From contig NC_037597.1 in assembly GCF_003073045.1 (NCBI RefSeq), positions 3,461,717 to 3,525,716 on the forward strand: a DNA stretch of 64,000 bases, given 5' to 3'. Source of the DNA: Pomacea canaliculata (lineage: Eukaryota; Mollusca; Gastropoda; Architaenioglossa; Ampullariidae). The notes below the pieces were generated by a model. The model ran no database searches and had not been told where the DNA came from. It saw only the letters and a program-made list of their open reading frames with translations. Every line of letters starts with the position of its first letter. Position 1 is the stretch's first letter. A program made the position numbers and the translations under genes. Positions 39,835 to 51,798 of the stretch are shown here, one piece after another.

Positions 39835-42148
39835 TATTATTGAAAGTGTCAGGAATGGCACCCTTTAATAACTCCTTTCAAAAAGTAGTTCTTTAAAGTC
39901 CTGAAATTTAATGCAAGGAACATTCCTTTTCACTGAGTTATCTACCAAAATTATATCACTGCAATGGTGTGCATCTTATCCAATGAAAATGCAGCGCACA
40001 TGCACAAGATATGAATCAATAACATACAAAAACCCCAGGCTTTATTTAAAACACCCATGGTTTAATTTATCATTCTCATTACATTAAAAAACAAGCACAA
40101 ATCCATTAAGTAAAAAGGCAGTCTTTGAAATGAAATACTTCCTAATATTTTTACAGGCTCATACTTAAATTGTTACTTTGTAACCCACCATCTATTTCTT
40201 TAATAATTTAAATTAGCCACTTCTACATGGGAATGAAAATAGAGATAGTCATTATTAGTTATTATGATAAGATATCATTAAAAAAATTATTTGGTTGTAA
40301 TTTGTTGTACATTTCATTTGTTGTTTTTTTTAAGTACATAAATATGAATCTAGTAATTATCAGTCTGTAAGCCTGAAATTGAGGAATCCTATATGAGCAA
40401 TGCAGTTATGTCATTCTGCTAACAAAATATTTTATGTTGCCAATATGGGTTTCATTTAGGATGATCATCAATGAGTCAGCTGATAGAAGTAATGGAGGCT
40501 TTAACAACATGGCTTCATGGCTTTGCCAAGTGTACATAGTATATTTTGACATCCCTGATGAACAGTTCTTGCATGAGATATGCATGTCATAAACAACATA
40601 ATCCTGGATTTAAATATTTTCATGAAATAGAGCGCAAAAGGGTCACACGTGGCTGCCTTTTTCACCAGAAGTTGAGCACGCACTGACGTTCTGCAGGTAA
40701 ATGTACTAGGTCCAGTGCTTTTTACAATTTTTATCAATGATCTTTCTGGGTGAATTGTCAGTTTATATTTGCCGATACAAAAATTTATGATCAAGCATGT
40801 ACAAGATAACCACTAACTGCAAAGTGATGTTAATAGCATGTAGGCATGATAAGAAATATGGAAACTCTTTTAATGTCGATAAATATATGAAAGCGAAAGG
40901 GACCTAATTGGAGTTACATTTGATAGTTCATCATTCTTTGATTTTCAAATCCAGATTGCTATTAATTAAGCCAGTAAGTGTCAAATGACCAACTTTATTT
41001 ATCCCAATTGGCTATTATAACCTGGGACTGGTGCAATCTACACTTTTTTTTACTCCTAAGTAAATGTATGCCTGCCCTTGTGAGCGAAGACAAATTTATG
41101 TCCTGGGTCTCCTGGACAGACAATAAAGTCTGTTTTGATTTTGTTTGATTTTTTTTTTTTTTTTTTGTGAAGTATAATGCTCCGTTTCACGCCCAAAACA
41201 AAACAGAACAAATGCTAGCTTTGCGAGAAGGGCGTCGAAGGGAGGTAATATTCCTCTTTATTCTTGAGAAGTAATTTTGGGTTCACACAAGAAATTTTAT
41301 TAACTAGAGGTTGTTTTCCAAATAACAGTAGAACTGTTTAAAACTGCGTCTTACCTTACAACCATAGACCAAGAAGAGACGAGAAAGAATGGGAAATAAA
41401 TTATTTTACCAAATTTGGAAGTAGGGATAATTTCGTATTTCTTTTATAAGTTTATAAGTATTTATTCTAGTATAGAATAAAGGTTCTAGAAGAAATTTAG
41501 GATGAATTTATATGATGAAAATATTAAAAGCATATGCGTTAAATGCATGCAGGAGGCGCCTTATAAATTTTGCAGTGGTACTTGAACACTCGAACAGACC
41601 TCCCATTTATTTTTCGAAGGGCTAGTGAATTTATGAGAATTTAAGATATACCCGTTATAATTCATCCACTATATGCCCATAAAGTGGCTTTTTAAAAAAC
41701 AAATTACAAAAGATATAATCATATATGCACAAGAGCCGCAAAGTTTAAACATCTTAGACTAAGTCAAAGGTTGAAGGGTTTAACGTATAGAGTACATTCC
41801 CTTGCACTGTTGCTATAGTTTCAAAAATGGTGGCAAAGCGGTCTGTTGATATCTGCGAAAAGGAACCAGTGTAAAACGTGGATGTGAATGCTCTCAGAAA
41901 GGGGAAAGCCAATACAGGATCATCATGGAGAGATCTTCTTCAAATGTGATACTGTTTAAGCTCAATTTGAAATGCCATATAACAAAACGTCATCGAAATA
42001 GATTTCTTTTTTTCTAATCTGTAATCTTAGAAAATGATGCATATTTGTTAACGCGTATTAGCCCAGTAGCAGCCTTAAAATATGCTTTAATAAAATTCTT
42101 TATACAAGGTTTAGAAATGTCTGCAAAAACTGTAACTTTTTTCTTCAG
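39835..42148. other. Gap between ABRA-like and PPP1R36-like genes
   Basis: Apart from the LINE remnant at 40495-41000, the interval is AT-rich without recognisable exons. The two genes are transcribed away from each other. A short frame starting ATGGTGGCAAAGCGG at about 41828 could be the missing first coding exon of the PPP1R36-like gene, but its donor site would be poor. Confidence 0.45.
40495..41000 (+). mobile_element. Decayed LINE reverse-transcriptase fragment
   Basis: The plus strand, across frame changes, encodes VLGPVLFTIFINDL, IFADTKIYDQ and DLIGVTFDSSSFFDFQIQ. These match the ordered CR1/Jockey RT motifs 'QGSVLGPVLFLIFINDL', 'FADDTKIY' and 'DLGVxFD'. Stops and frameshifts are frequent. 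No termini were found. Confidence 0.7.
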
Positions 42149-45100
42149 GTACCAACAAGTGGTAAATGGACGTGGAAGGAAGACATTTGTGGGTTAGAAT
42201 TCGTGAGGTTCGTCCATTATCAAATTACCCCCCCCCCCAAAAAAAAAAAAAAAACCCAACAAAAACAAACAAACAACAAAAAAACAAAGAACACGAGCGT
42301 TTGAAAGCAAGCATTTCAACACATATTTTTAACATCCTTTGTAACTGTAGAAAAAAGGAAGACGAAGGGTACAATATTAAATAATGAACAAAAGTTGTAA
42401 GAAACAGCAGGAGATTTAAAAAATATTGATAATAACAATAATTTATTTAAAACAAGCCTATCTTTCACATAATATACCAAGTGGTGTACAATAGTAAAGA
42501 AGAGAAAGGTGTGAAAGAAGTAAGATATATTAATTATTCATCCATTTATATCTCTTGCCTGTCACCTTCTGACAAACAGTTATGCTAGTTTGCTGGTACT
42601 GAATACTGATTGTTGGAGAAAACAGCTGGATAGATGCAGATGCACTGGTTGACAAGACTCACCAGTTAATCCTGTCTTTGGTGATGGTCAGCAGGTCCTG
42701 CATTGAACAACCAGTCCACTTTTTCACCTTTGCAAGCTTTAGTTTAATCTTTATCCATCTTTGTCCTTGATATCCATCCCATTTCCAAGGTATCTGGCCT
42801 GAATGAAAGTTTTTAGACACATGACCAAACCAGACCAACTTCTGCTTTTTTACTGTTAAAAGAAGGCATTTCTGGTGTCTTATGAGAGTGGCAACTATAC
42901 TCTGCACAAGTCATTGGTTTTATGATCATATAAGAGCAGCCTCCTTAGGCACTTGAGTGCTTGGATTTTTCACTGCATCAGCAAGTAGAGTCTCTGTCTC
43001 ACATCAATGATGGATGCTGATTGTTGTGTGAAATACAACTCCCATTTGGTTATCTAGTAGTACTGCACTTCATTTTCTTAAACAAGACCTTCTTCAATGT
43101 TTAATTTTTACATTACATACCATTGCCTCTCATGCCAGATTATGTCCAATGCCATTTTAAAGTGGTGAAATTGTAGAAGAGATCACAAAGATGCTGTTGA
43201 TGAGTTTCTGTTAGGATGCAATAGTTGAAGATTTTTTCAGCTATGCTTGTGCCTGGTTTGAAACCATCTTGTTCTTCTGCTAACAGCTCTTCAGCTGTGC
43301 TGTTGATGCAGTTCTTGCATGGTTACTTTCAGTATGACTATGCTTGGGCTTATAGTTCTGTAATTCTGGTACTGTTTCCTTTCTTTGGAGGGGGTGTGAT
43401 AAGTGATTGCATCCATTCTTTGGGTCATTGTTTGTGTTCCTAAATTATTTGGCCGAAAGCAATGAAAGGCCTTACTGTTTTTTCCCCACATTGCTGGAGC
43501 AGCTCAACTTGGATATTGCCTATGCCAGGTGACTTCCCTCCCTTCTACCTTCAGCTCTTCCCTTAGTACTGACAGGTCTACACGGGTTGTAGTCTATTTA
43601 CTTTGGAGGACATTGGCATTTTCAGCTGGAAGTTGTACAAAGCTGTTGCAATATTCAGGGCTTTCTGTGATGTTTTTGACAAATGAAGTCCTACCCTGAT
43701 GAGGGTGTTGGTAGGCCTTTTGCTGTCACCTTGTGCCATTCCTTCCTGTATGGTTTGGTGGTGGTCTTCAAGCCAGTTCTCCCTAGTTACCTTCATCCTT
43801 TTCCTGGTGTTTCATTTCACTGCTTTGTACTTGCAAATCCTTTCAGGGCTGCTTTTCCTTTCTTAAGGCCCTCCTTTAATCACAGATATCTAGGATTTCA
43901 TTCATGACCCAAGGTTATTTCTTCTTCTTTTGCCACCGTAGCATTTCTTGAGCATCATTGTTTTCAGCAAGGTTGTCTACATCACAGTCCAGGGTGGCAA
44001 ATTTATTGCCAACTATATCCTTGAAGATTTCTGCGAGTTTTGGATTGTTCAGCTTCTCCAAGTCAAAGTGAATTAGAGGGTTGGTTTGGTGGCTTTTCAT
44101 TTTTAGCTTCAACTTCAGGTTTGTTAGCACAAAGTTATAGCCAATGACATTTAGTAACATAAAGTAGATGAGCATGTGTACAGCAAGAGACCTATTCATT
44201 AAGGCTGCAACGTTTTGGAAAGCACACTACATTGATGAAGAAGAAATGAATGAGCAAATGATAAACCAAGGAGAAAAAAATATCCAGGATTTGAAGGGGA
44301 GAGAGGACTAATATTCACTATCACAACAGTTAAAAGACAGCATTAAACTTGTATATATGAATGCCAGTAAGTGCTGTTTGTTTGTTCAAGCTAAAGAGAT
44401 TGTGAAGTACATATATTGAAGTTAAAACTGCATTTTGAAAGATGTTGAAATCTGTTGTGATACATAGACTAACAACAAGAGAGAAAGAGACATTTGACCT
44501 TTCATCATTTATTGATTCCACCATTGGGTTCATATCAAGTGGGGAGAAAGAGATGATCGATGCATTTCGAAATAGAGGAAATATTGGAACCTCATACTAA
44601 TAAAGTAACAAAAGTGTAAAACCAAGCCAACCTCTTGATACTAGCTGTCTGTTGACTTCAGATACTGAGCTAGCTCTGTTGAGTTATTTTGAGCTCAGAC
44701 TTTCTATTCCCACATGATAAAAAATCCTCTCCTCTTCCTCTTTCTTTTCTTTATTTCTATTACAGATTTTACATTTTGTTGTAATAGTTATAGAATAAGT
44801 TGTGATAAATCAACTGAAACTGATTATTTTTCATGAAATTTTAATTTAAGAATGCTGTCAGTTTCAGACTTACTGGGTAATTCATAAATCTGATTTAAAA
44901 AAAAAAGTAGATTCAACTGGAAAAGCGTGTTTGTGTCATTTTGTTAGTACAAGTAATTTTAAGCTGTTCATTGAAGTCAGAATAGAATCCTGTTTACATC
45001 CAAAAGATTATAACATGTTCTTATGTTTTTATTATCAGTTATTCTCCAAATGCGGATAAAGGCAAACGAGGAAAGAAGCTTGATGCAAGACGAGGCCTAG

Positions 45101-48100
45101 AGGGGTAAATTGTAAAAATCTTTTCACAGTTTTATTAAAGCCTGTATTCATGTGTATATACTGTATAGCTATGAATTGTTACAAACTTAGAAATTAACAA
45201 CAAACATAAGTAATTTATGAAAATAAGAAAACAAGGAACATTCTAAGAAGTGGTTCCCAGTCACTTAATCCCCAGACACTTCATCCCCGACACTTAATCC
45301 CCAACACTTAATCCCCTAGACTTTAATCCTATCAGCACTTCATCCCCAGACACTTAATCCCTAAACTAAATCCTTACTATAAAATTATGAAGTCAGCGAA
45401 AAATTTAATTGAAAATTCAAATAATTCAAATTCAAAACATGCTATTTACTTCAACGTCATTTGAACATCTACAACATTAGTTAAAGTTCATATAAGTTAA
45501 GTAAATTTAATGTTTTCAACAATATGATATGAAAATTGTTCTTGAGTGTTCGCGAGGTAATTGCTGTTAATCAAGATGAAACTAAGCTAATGATCGGAGG
45601 TACATAAGACGATCCATTGACTCATATCTCTCTACAATGTTGCCTGGAGTAAATGTGTGGGGATGACGTATTCTAATTCAGTGCTTTGACAGAAGCATTA
45701 CATAATGCTTTATAAAGGATTAAGTGCCTGGGGATTAAGTGTCGGGGATGAAGTGTCGGGGATGAAGTGTCTGGGGATTAAAAGTCTAGGGGATGAAGTG
45801 TCGGGGATGAAGTGTCGGGGATGAAGTGTCTGGGGATTAAGTGACCGGACACCCTAAGAAGTAGTTCTGCTTGATGATTTTTTTAAGCTATTATGAGCAG
45901 TTGGCTTTTACATGGAATTGAATTAAATATGCAGATATTGTTGATGTGTTATTAATCCTATCTGAGGACAAACAGACCTAGCTCCAGTCGGGGGCCCCAT
46001 GGTAGAGGACAGGGCCACTATCATATGGCTACTGGAACAAAATCAAAGAAAGATCAAGCAGAGCACACATCTGTTCTTCTTGATGATATAAAAGGTAAGT
46101 GGTTGAGATTAAAGGTACTGTAGCTGTAATTGGTTTCAGGCATATATTTCAGTGTCACTTTGATAGATGATTAAGGACTAAACAAATAAGCTTTAAATAT
46201 GATGCATCTATTTTTATCTGACCTGTTTGTCTTAGAAACTAATTAGTCTTTATTCCTTTAATGACAGTTCAAAGTTCTTGCTGCTCTTATGTGTGAATAA
46301 GAGATGCATAATAAGAGATTAAAGGATTTTAATGTTCACTGAGACTTCTGTACATGTATAGTCTTTTGTGAGATAAGTTGATAAAGAAGAGGTACCATAC
46401 AATGGAAGATGTTCTGTTTGCAGCTGTAGCAGTTGATATGATATTTGATACAAGGAGCATTCCAGAATCATTTGACAGCCTGTTATGGTTAGTGTTCAGG
46501 AAATTACTTTTACTCCTTGTTTTGCTTACAGTCTAATAAAAAAAAAAGAGTAATTCATTAATTAATTCTTACAAAATTTCAAAATTTAATTTTGTATCTA
46601 TAATTATGTTTGGTTGCTTGTATTTAAGATGAATGTTAAAACACTTTTGAAACAAACAATTAGACCTACATAACATAAATTTAACATTGAGAATAGGTAT
46701 CATAAAGACTTATTATTATTGTAACAGGGTAGATGGGGGTTGCTTTCCCGATCTCACCACAAGAACAAACACAACACTCAATATGGTTCCAAGTCCTTTT
46801 ACTCTAACGCCAGTCAATAGTTCTGGCTAAGGCAAAACATATGTGTCACACACTCATACTCTCGATGAGTCATAGTTGTCACCTCTGCGCTGTCCCATCA
46901 CGTTCTCCCATCCTCCCATCTTCACACCCGACTTCTCTCCAAAACATCCCGCACCTCCATCCTGCTCTACTTTGGTCACAGGGTTGTCACCCGGCCAGTA
47001 ACTACCACCCACTGCCAAACCTGTACCCATTCCGTATGTATGAGTGCCATGTTCCGTACTACTATATTATAACAAAAATTAGTTCTGTAACCTTTTACTT
47101 TAAGTTTTAGAAGTGAGGTTTTAGAGACTAAATTTATCTTGGAGCCACCCTTTTTTAATGGAGACAATTCCTTAATCCAATAATAAGAAAGAAATTTAAA
47201 GGACTAGTGGGATATCAACTGCTTTTGTATATTATTATGTGATGCATGGTTCAGGATACTATTTCCACAAATTTGGGTTAATGCCCCTTTTATGTTCTTG
47301 AGCTATAAGCCTACAAACATCACCATACATAGCAAGAGGTTAACAAAAATTGTGATGTTAACAATATTCCTAATTAACATGTATTCCTAACTCTCCCATT
47401 CAAAACATCTTGCGCAAAACTTTATCTAATCATTATATAAAAATTTTGTACTCAGCTAGTCATTTCATGCATCAGGTTCAGTAGCTTGGTAGCTTGAAGG
47501 AATGGTTATTGAGCTGGTTAGAGTGCCTGTTTCTAATTTTGAACCTTGGTACTGTAACCACTCCTCTACCCAAATCCTCTTTAGGACTTTACAAATAGCT
47601 ATAACAGCTCAATATGAAAATATTGTTTTCAAAGCTAATTTATAGCATTTGTTGAGCAATGTGATTAAAAAGCATAGCGTAAACAGTGATAATGCTGATA
47701 ATGTAGAGCAGTGTTATCAAAAAGCAGTAGGACAATGTAAAATGATGTGATAGACTTATCATCTAGAAGTACAGAACTAACTCCCATCTTCATATGACTT
47801 TTATGGTTAGCATCTCATGTCTAATGATTGGGAATCTCATTCAATAACTGGCAAAAATTAGGTTTACAAAAATGCTGTCATATATCTGTGGTATGAAAAA
47901 TATCGACCAGAAACAGTTAGTCAGAGATTTAAAATAGTAGAAAGCATTTAAATTTGCTTTTTTATATAAACTAACATATAATAATTTAAAGAAAAAAAGA
48001 ATAGAAGCAGTCAATCAGGTTTCTGTTACTTTATATCATAAAGTGTTCCAAAATTGTCATTTTCAACACTAGCAATAAATCAGGTGCTTTTCCATACACT

Positions 48101-51100
48101 GTGTAGCCTGGATGGCGGGTAAGTGACTAACCTAGCACCCTATATTTTAACATTTTTTTATAGGACAGAGCAGTTTGATTATTTTCTTCTGCATCTGTTG
48201 AGCTACTTCAACTGCTTCTTTGAGAAAATTCATCAAGACAGCAAGAAAAATGGAATATATATGTGAGTCAATAAACCTGACTTTTATAAATTTTTCATGT
48301 GACTATTTCATGTTAATCGACATTCCAGATGAAATAACTTGAGCCTTCTTCCACATAACAGCAATATCTAGGTGTGTGGGACAGGGTCATAGAGAGACAT
48401 AGAAACGCAAGAATATGAGGTATAAAGTAAATCTTTTTTTTCTGGTTTGTTGGTTTTGTTGCTTGAGCTGTATTTGAACAAAACAAAATTTTGAACATTT
48501 CATAATTTATTGCTACTTTAGGAGCCCAGTTGCTCTGAAAAGAAGGCTTGAATGCTTGGCGCCTGCAGCGTGGCCCAGAAGTTGTGGTGCGCTCCTGAGC
48601 TCTTTAATGGCGCTGGCTTGGAAAGCAAACCACATTGGAGTGGTAGGTGAGTTACATTTATTCCCTACTATTTTTCTTGAACTATGATCAACCTCTTTCA
48701 GATTGTTCTCAGATCATATTACAACACTCTCAATATAAGTACTCATGATTTAAAGGAAATAAGCTCAGTTTCGAGCAGCAGACACCTTGTTAAACAAAGA
48801 CAATCCCACTTTTTAGGTTTTCTGATAGGGAAATAAAGGATTTTCTTTTATACCTGTTACAGTCTAGCATACACCAAGCTTTGATGGATGCATGAACTTC
48901 ATTAATGTGCTTCACGCCCACATAGTATACACTAATATTTCATTGCTCTCTATTTTAAAGAAATCGAGAATCAATTCCAAAAAATTATTTCACTCTGAAG
49001 GTATCTTTATTTTGGTCTGTTTTATTTCAAATACGTTCTGGTTAATGATTTTTATTGATCTGTCATGAGATGTATCTTCAGTTCATTGTTTAATATAGGC
49101 TCCCCTTGAAGGCTCACATTAGCATAATTTACATATTTACATTGACTTGACTGACTATAAACTAAGCGGTAATGAAATATTGTATATTTTTGTCTTAATT
49201 ATTTTGCTACAAGATAGAATTGATATTTTAGATTTATCTATAAAGTTGTGTAACTAATACTCTTTGTTTAGGGTTCCAGAGTTCTTCAATTATATATAGA
49301 GGACAGGAGTATTGTTTATTGAGGTATATTATAGAGTTATGAGTTGCAGTTTTGTTGTGCCGTCTTGGTGTTTGTGACTACTGATATTTGTATTTCTGAT
49401 GTATAGTTTTGGGGCCTTGGTTTTCTCCCCCGTCCTTTTTTGAGATAGGAAAGTAGTTTTTGTGAAAGTAATAAGTTGTTTTAGGCTGTGATGTGTGGTA
49501 TTAATGTGATGTTATTCTGTAATTACTTTGCATTTTTTCTGTTCCCTTTGAATTTAAGGGGAATGATGTTTCTAAATCTGATAAACATGTTTTCAATGAT
49601 TTGCAAATGAGGAAATCCAATAAATATGTTAAAGCAACTTTCTACAACATTTAACTGCGCATTTGTTGGTATGGTATTACATTTTCGTAGGAAATACTTT
49701 CTTCCAAGTGATAAGAAAGAAGTAATCAGTTGAAAACGTCTTTGATGATTCATGTAATAGATTCTTTAGATTATCAATAAAACATTTCACATTGTTTCTA
49801 TAGCCTTTTTCTTAATAACAGTCTTCGTTCTTAACTCTGTGACTACTTGTTATCCTGCAGACATGTCTTTCTTTCACTGTCACCATAACATTAGACTGCT
49901 AAGCAGATCACACACGCAGTTAAAGATGGAAAAATAATTATTACAGTGTGGCGAGATAAACACGTCACGTAAATAGAAATTTTTAATTATTTAGGATAGT
50001 AGGAAGAGAAGTATATTATTATATATACCTACAAAAGTGGTACTACTGTTTATATAATGATATTTAATCATTATTGCGGAATAGTATACTGAGAATTGTA
50101 TCTGTCTGCCAAGGCCAACAGCTTACACGTCCTCTTGTAAGATATCATCCTACTGATTAAGTGTAAGACGGCACGCCGATACACAAGAAAGATGTGACTA
50201 CTAAACAAAATCGAGCTATTCTTGATCGATTGCCTTGTTTTATGTAATCATTAATCTCCTTGAAATGTGAAAAAACCAGACACTGTGAATACATGTCTAA
50301 TGCCTTGTCTAACATTTAAGCAGATCTAGAACTGTGGAAAAATCGCGTATACACTGCCAGCAGTCCAGAGAAGGTGTGTTAGGTTCGGATATAAAAGATT
50401 TATTCCGTTACTTATGCAATGTGATGAAGAATGAAGTGCAATAAAATAAAGTTAGAAAATGATATTTAAGCCATCTTAAAGTAATTAATGTAAATGAAAA
50501 AATACTCATAAGTAAAACAATATCATATTATAAAATCAAAGTGATTTGAATTACGCCACTTGCACGCTAGATATCCTGTAGAGTACCATGCAGTTTTATT
50601 TTAAAAATTTAGCTATTGCAAATAATTTACAAGATATATATCGTAATAAGATTCATTGCGTTCATAAAGTGTAGAAATTAACGAATTTTAAAGTAGTGAT
50701 AAACTAAACGTATATTGGGTATTTAATCTTGAATTTTTATTTCTTTCTGCATTTTGTTTTGTTGATAAAGGTAAGTGTTAGTACATTTTAATAAGTAATA
50801 AGTTTTTTGGAAAAAAATGAAAAGGGGTTAATTTAAATAGTAGTGTGAAGCATGGAATAGCCATCATAATTTATTAGTATCCACTTTATTGGTTCTCACA
50901 TGACAATTGTCTCAGTGTTAAATATCTCTATCAATGAATTTAGAGTTTCATTTGCAGAATATCATGGCAAAATTTAGAAATGAGGAAGATTGGATCGCTA
51001 TTGTATTCAATATTTTGATCCATCAATTATCATATGTTAAACAGATGTTAATTTCGCCCTTTTTGTAACCTAGTGCAAGTAAGAAAATTTTCATTAATGA

Positions 51101-51798
51101 AGTTCATTTTATGTTGTAAATCCTTTCTTCAGTTTTATTGATCAGAAATTTTATACATGTACTTGTGCCAAACTCATTTAAACTCGGCACACTGTTGGTA
51201 TCAGCCAACAGAGTTATTGTAAAGAACTTGTGATTTTTTCTTATGCATTTTAAGTCAGAAATAGGATTGTTGGTATAAGTCATTGGATTATGTACTGTAT
51301 TGTTTATCGCTAGTTATGTCTCTCTCTCTCTTGGTGTTATAGACTAAATGGCTCGAATACATTGACTAATCACTCTCTCTCTCTTTTATACACACATACA
51401 ATAGTCTTTCTCTCTTACTTACTTTATTTGTGTATACGCGGGAGGCGCTGTCGAAGTCACTTATCCTGATTGACAGGCCATTGGCAAAACCAGTTCTTTC
51501 TTGATAAGTGGTGTAGAATGATTTGCTGATGACTATCATAGGTTTGCCAATTATTCAGTGGAATTGAACATTGGTTTAAGAACTAACGTTATATATAATA
51601 AATTGTTTTTTTAAATGTATGTATGTAAGACTTCAACACTAGCACTAATTGTAATGGCTATATGTATAAATTTTGCTCAAAGATTCACTAAAAAAAGATG
51701 AATGAAGCACTGCTTATTTAATTACATACCTAACTTTTTCAGAATGTTGCGCTCAGACACCTTTAACCCAGCTTTAAGGCCCAAGTTTTCTGTCAAAG
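42149..51798 (+). CDS. PPP1R36-like protein, partial gene model
   Basis: Exons with consistent phases: 42149-42207, 45039-45104, 45967-46094, 46424-46487, 48164-48262, 48522-48646. A further exon at 51743-51798 encodes MLRSDTFNPA. The opening block GKWTWKEDICGLEF resembles the 'GQWTWNDETRTLKF' start of human protein phosphatase 1 regulatory subunit 36. The later segment SVLLDDIKAVAV...FDSLL followed by FDYFLLHLLSYFNCFFEKI resembles its helical core. PPP1R36 is a poorly characterised, testis-enriched PP1-binding protein (family knowledge). Missing: the exon carrying the start codon, the exon between 48646 and 51743 that should hold an aromatic-rich block, and a certain stop. Assignment is from remembered similarity only. 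Introns hold a LINE and a foldback element. Confidence 0.58.
42225..42290 (+). repeat. Poly-C / poly-A low-complexity tract
   Basis: A run of C bases is followed by a run of A bases and CAAA-type units, directly downstream of the second exon's donor site in the PPP1R36-like gene. Confidence 0.8.
42655..44160 (-). mobile_element. Decayed LINE, antisense in the PPP1R36-like intron
   Basis: Read on the minus strand, pieces appear in the order expected of a LINE ORF2. They run from IHFDLEKLNNPKLAEIF (endonuclease/RT linker) through a region with TLIRVGLHLSKT and ALYNFQL, then KQYQNYRTIS (RT motif), and finally VKKQKLVWFGHV and DLLTITKDRINW at the C-terminus. Frames are broken by stops and the FADD region is not recognisable. 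No target duplication was found. Confidence 0.75.
45252..45853 (+). mobile_element. Foldback / Mutator-like MITE with repeat-built arms, 9-bp duplication
   Basis: A 602-bp element with long inverted arms (about 45252-45373 and 45717-45853). The left end reads GGTTCCCAGTCACTTAATCC; the right end reads GGATTAAGTGACCGGACACC. The 9-bp direct repeat CTAAGAAGT flanks it at 45243-45251 and 45854-45862. Each arm is built of roughly 8-10 copies of a 13-14-bp unit like GGGGATKAAGTGTC. The 340-bp centre is AT-rich and unrelated. A 9-bp duplication fits Mutator-like elements, and the repeat-built arms fit foldback elements; the class is inference. It has no coding sequence. Confidence 0.85.
46728..47076 (+). 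repeat. GC-richer inserted segment of unknown type
   Basis: About 350 bases starting near TGTAACAGGGTAGATGG stand out from the AT-rich intron by their C/G content and abrupt edges. They encode nothing recognisable. A solo LTR or a SINE-like insert is possible. I found no target duplication. Confidence 0.4.
47495..47575 (+). repeat. tRNA-like SINE head fragment
   Basis: An A-box-like GAGCTGGTTAGAGTGCC is followed by a B-box-like TTTTGAACCTTGG. It probably derives from a decayed SINE in the PPP1R36-like intron. Confidence 0.35.
48647..51742. other. Long AT-rich stretch without a located exon
   Basis: An exon of the PPP1R36-like gene is expected here but none was found. A splice-acceptor-like CTGCAG before ACATGTCTTTCTTTCACTG (49861 onward) opens a 25-codon frame ending in a stop; it does not match the family. 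Otherwise only AT-rich sequence and short CT runs near 51318 and 51372 are seen. Confidence 0.45.
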
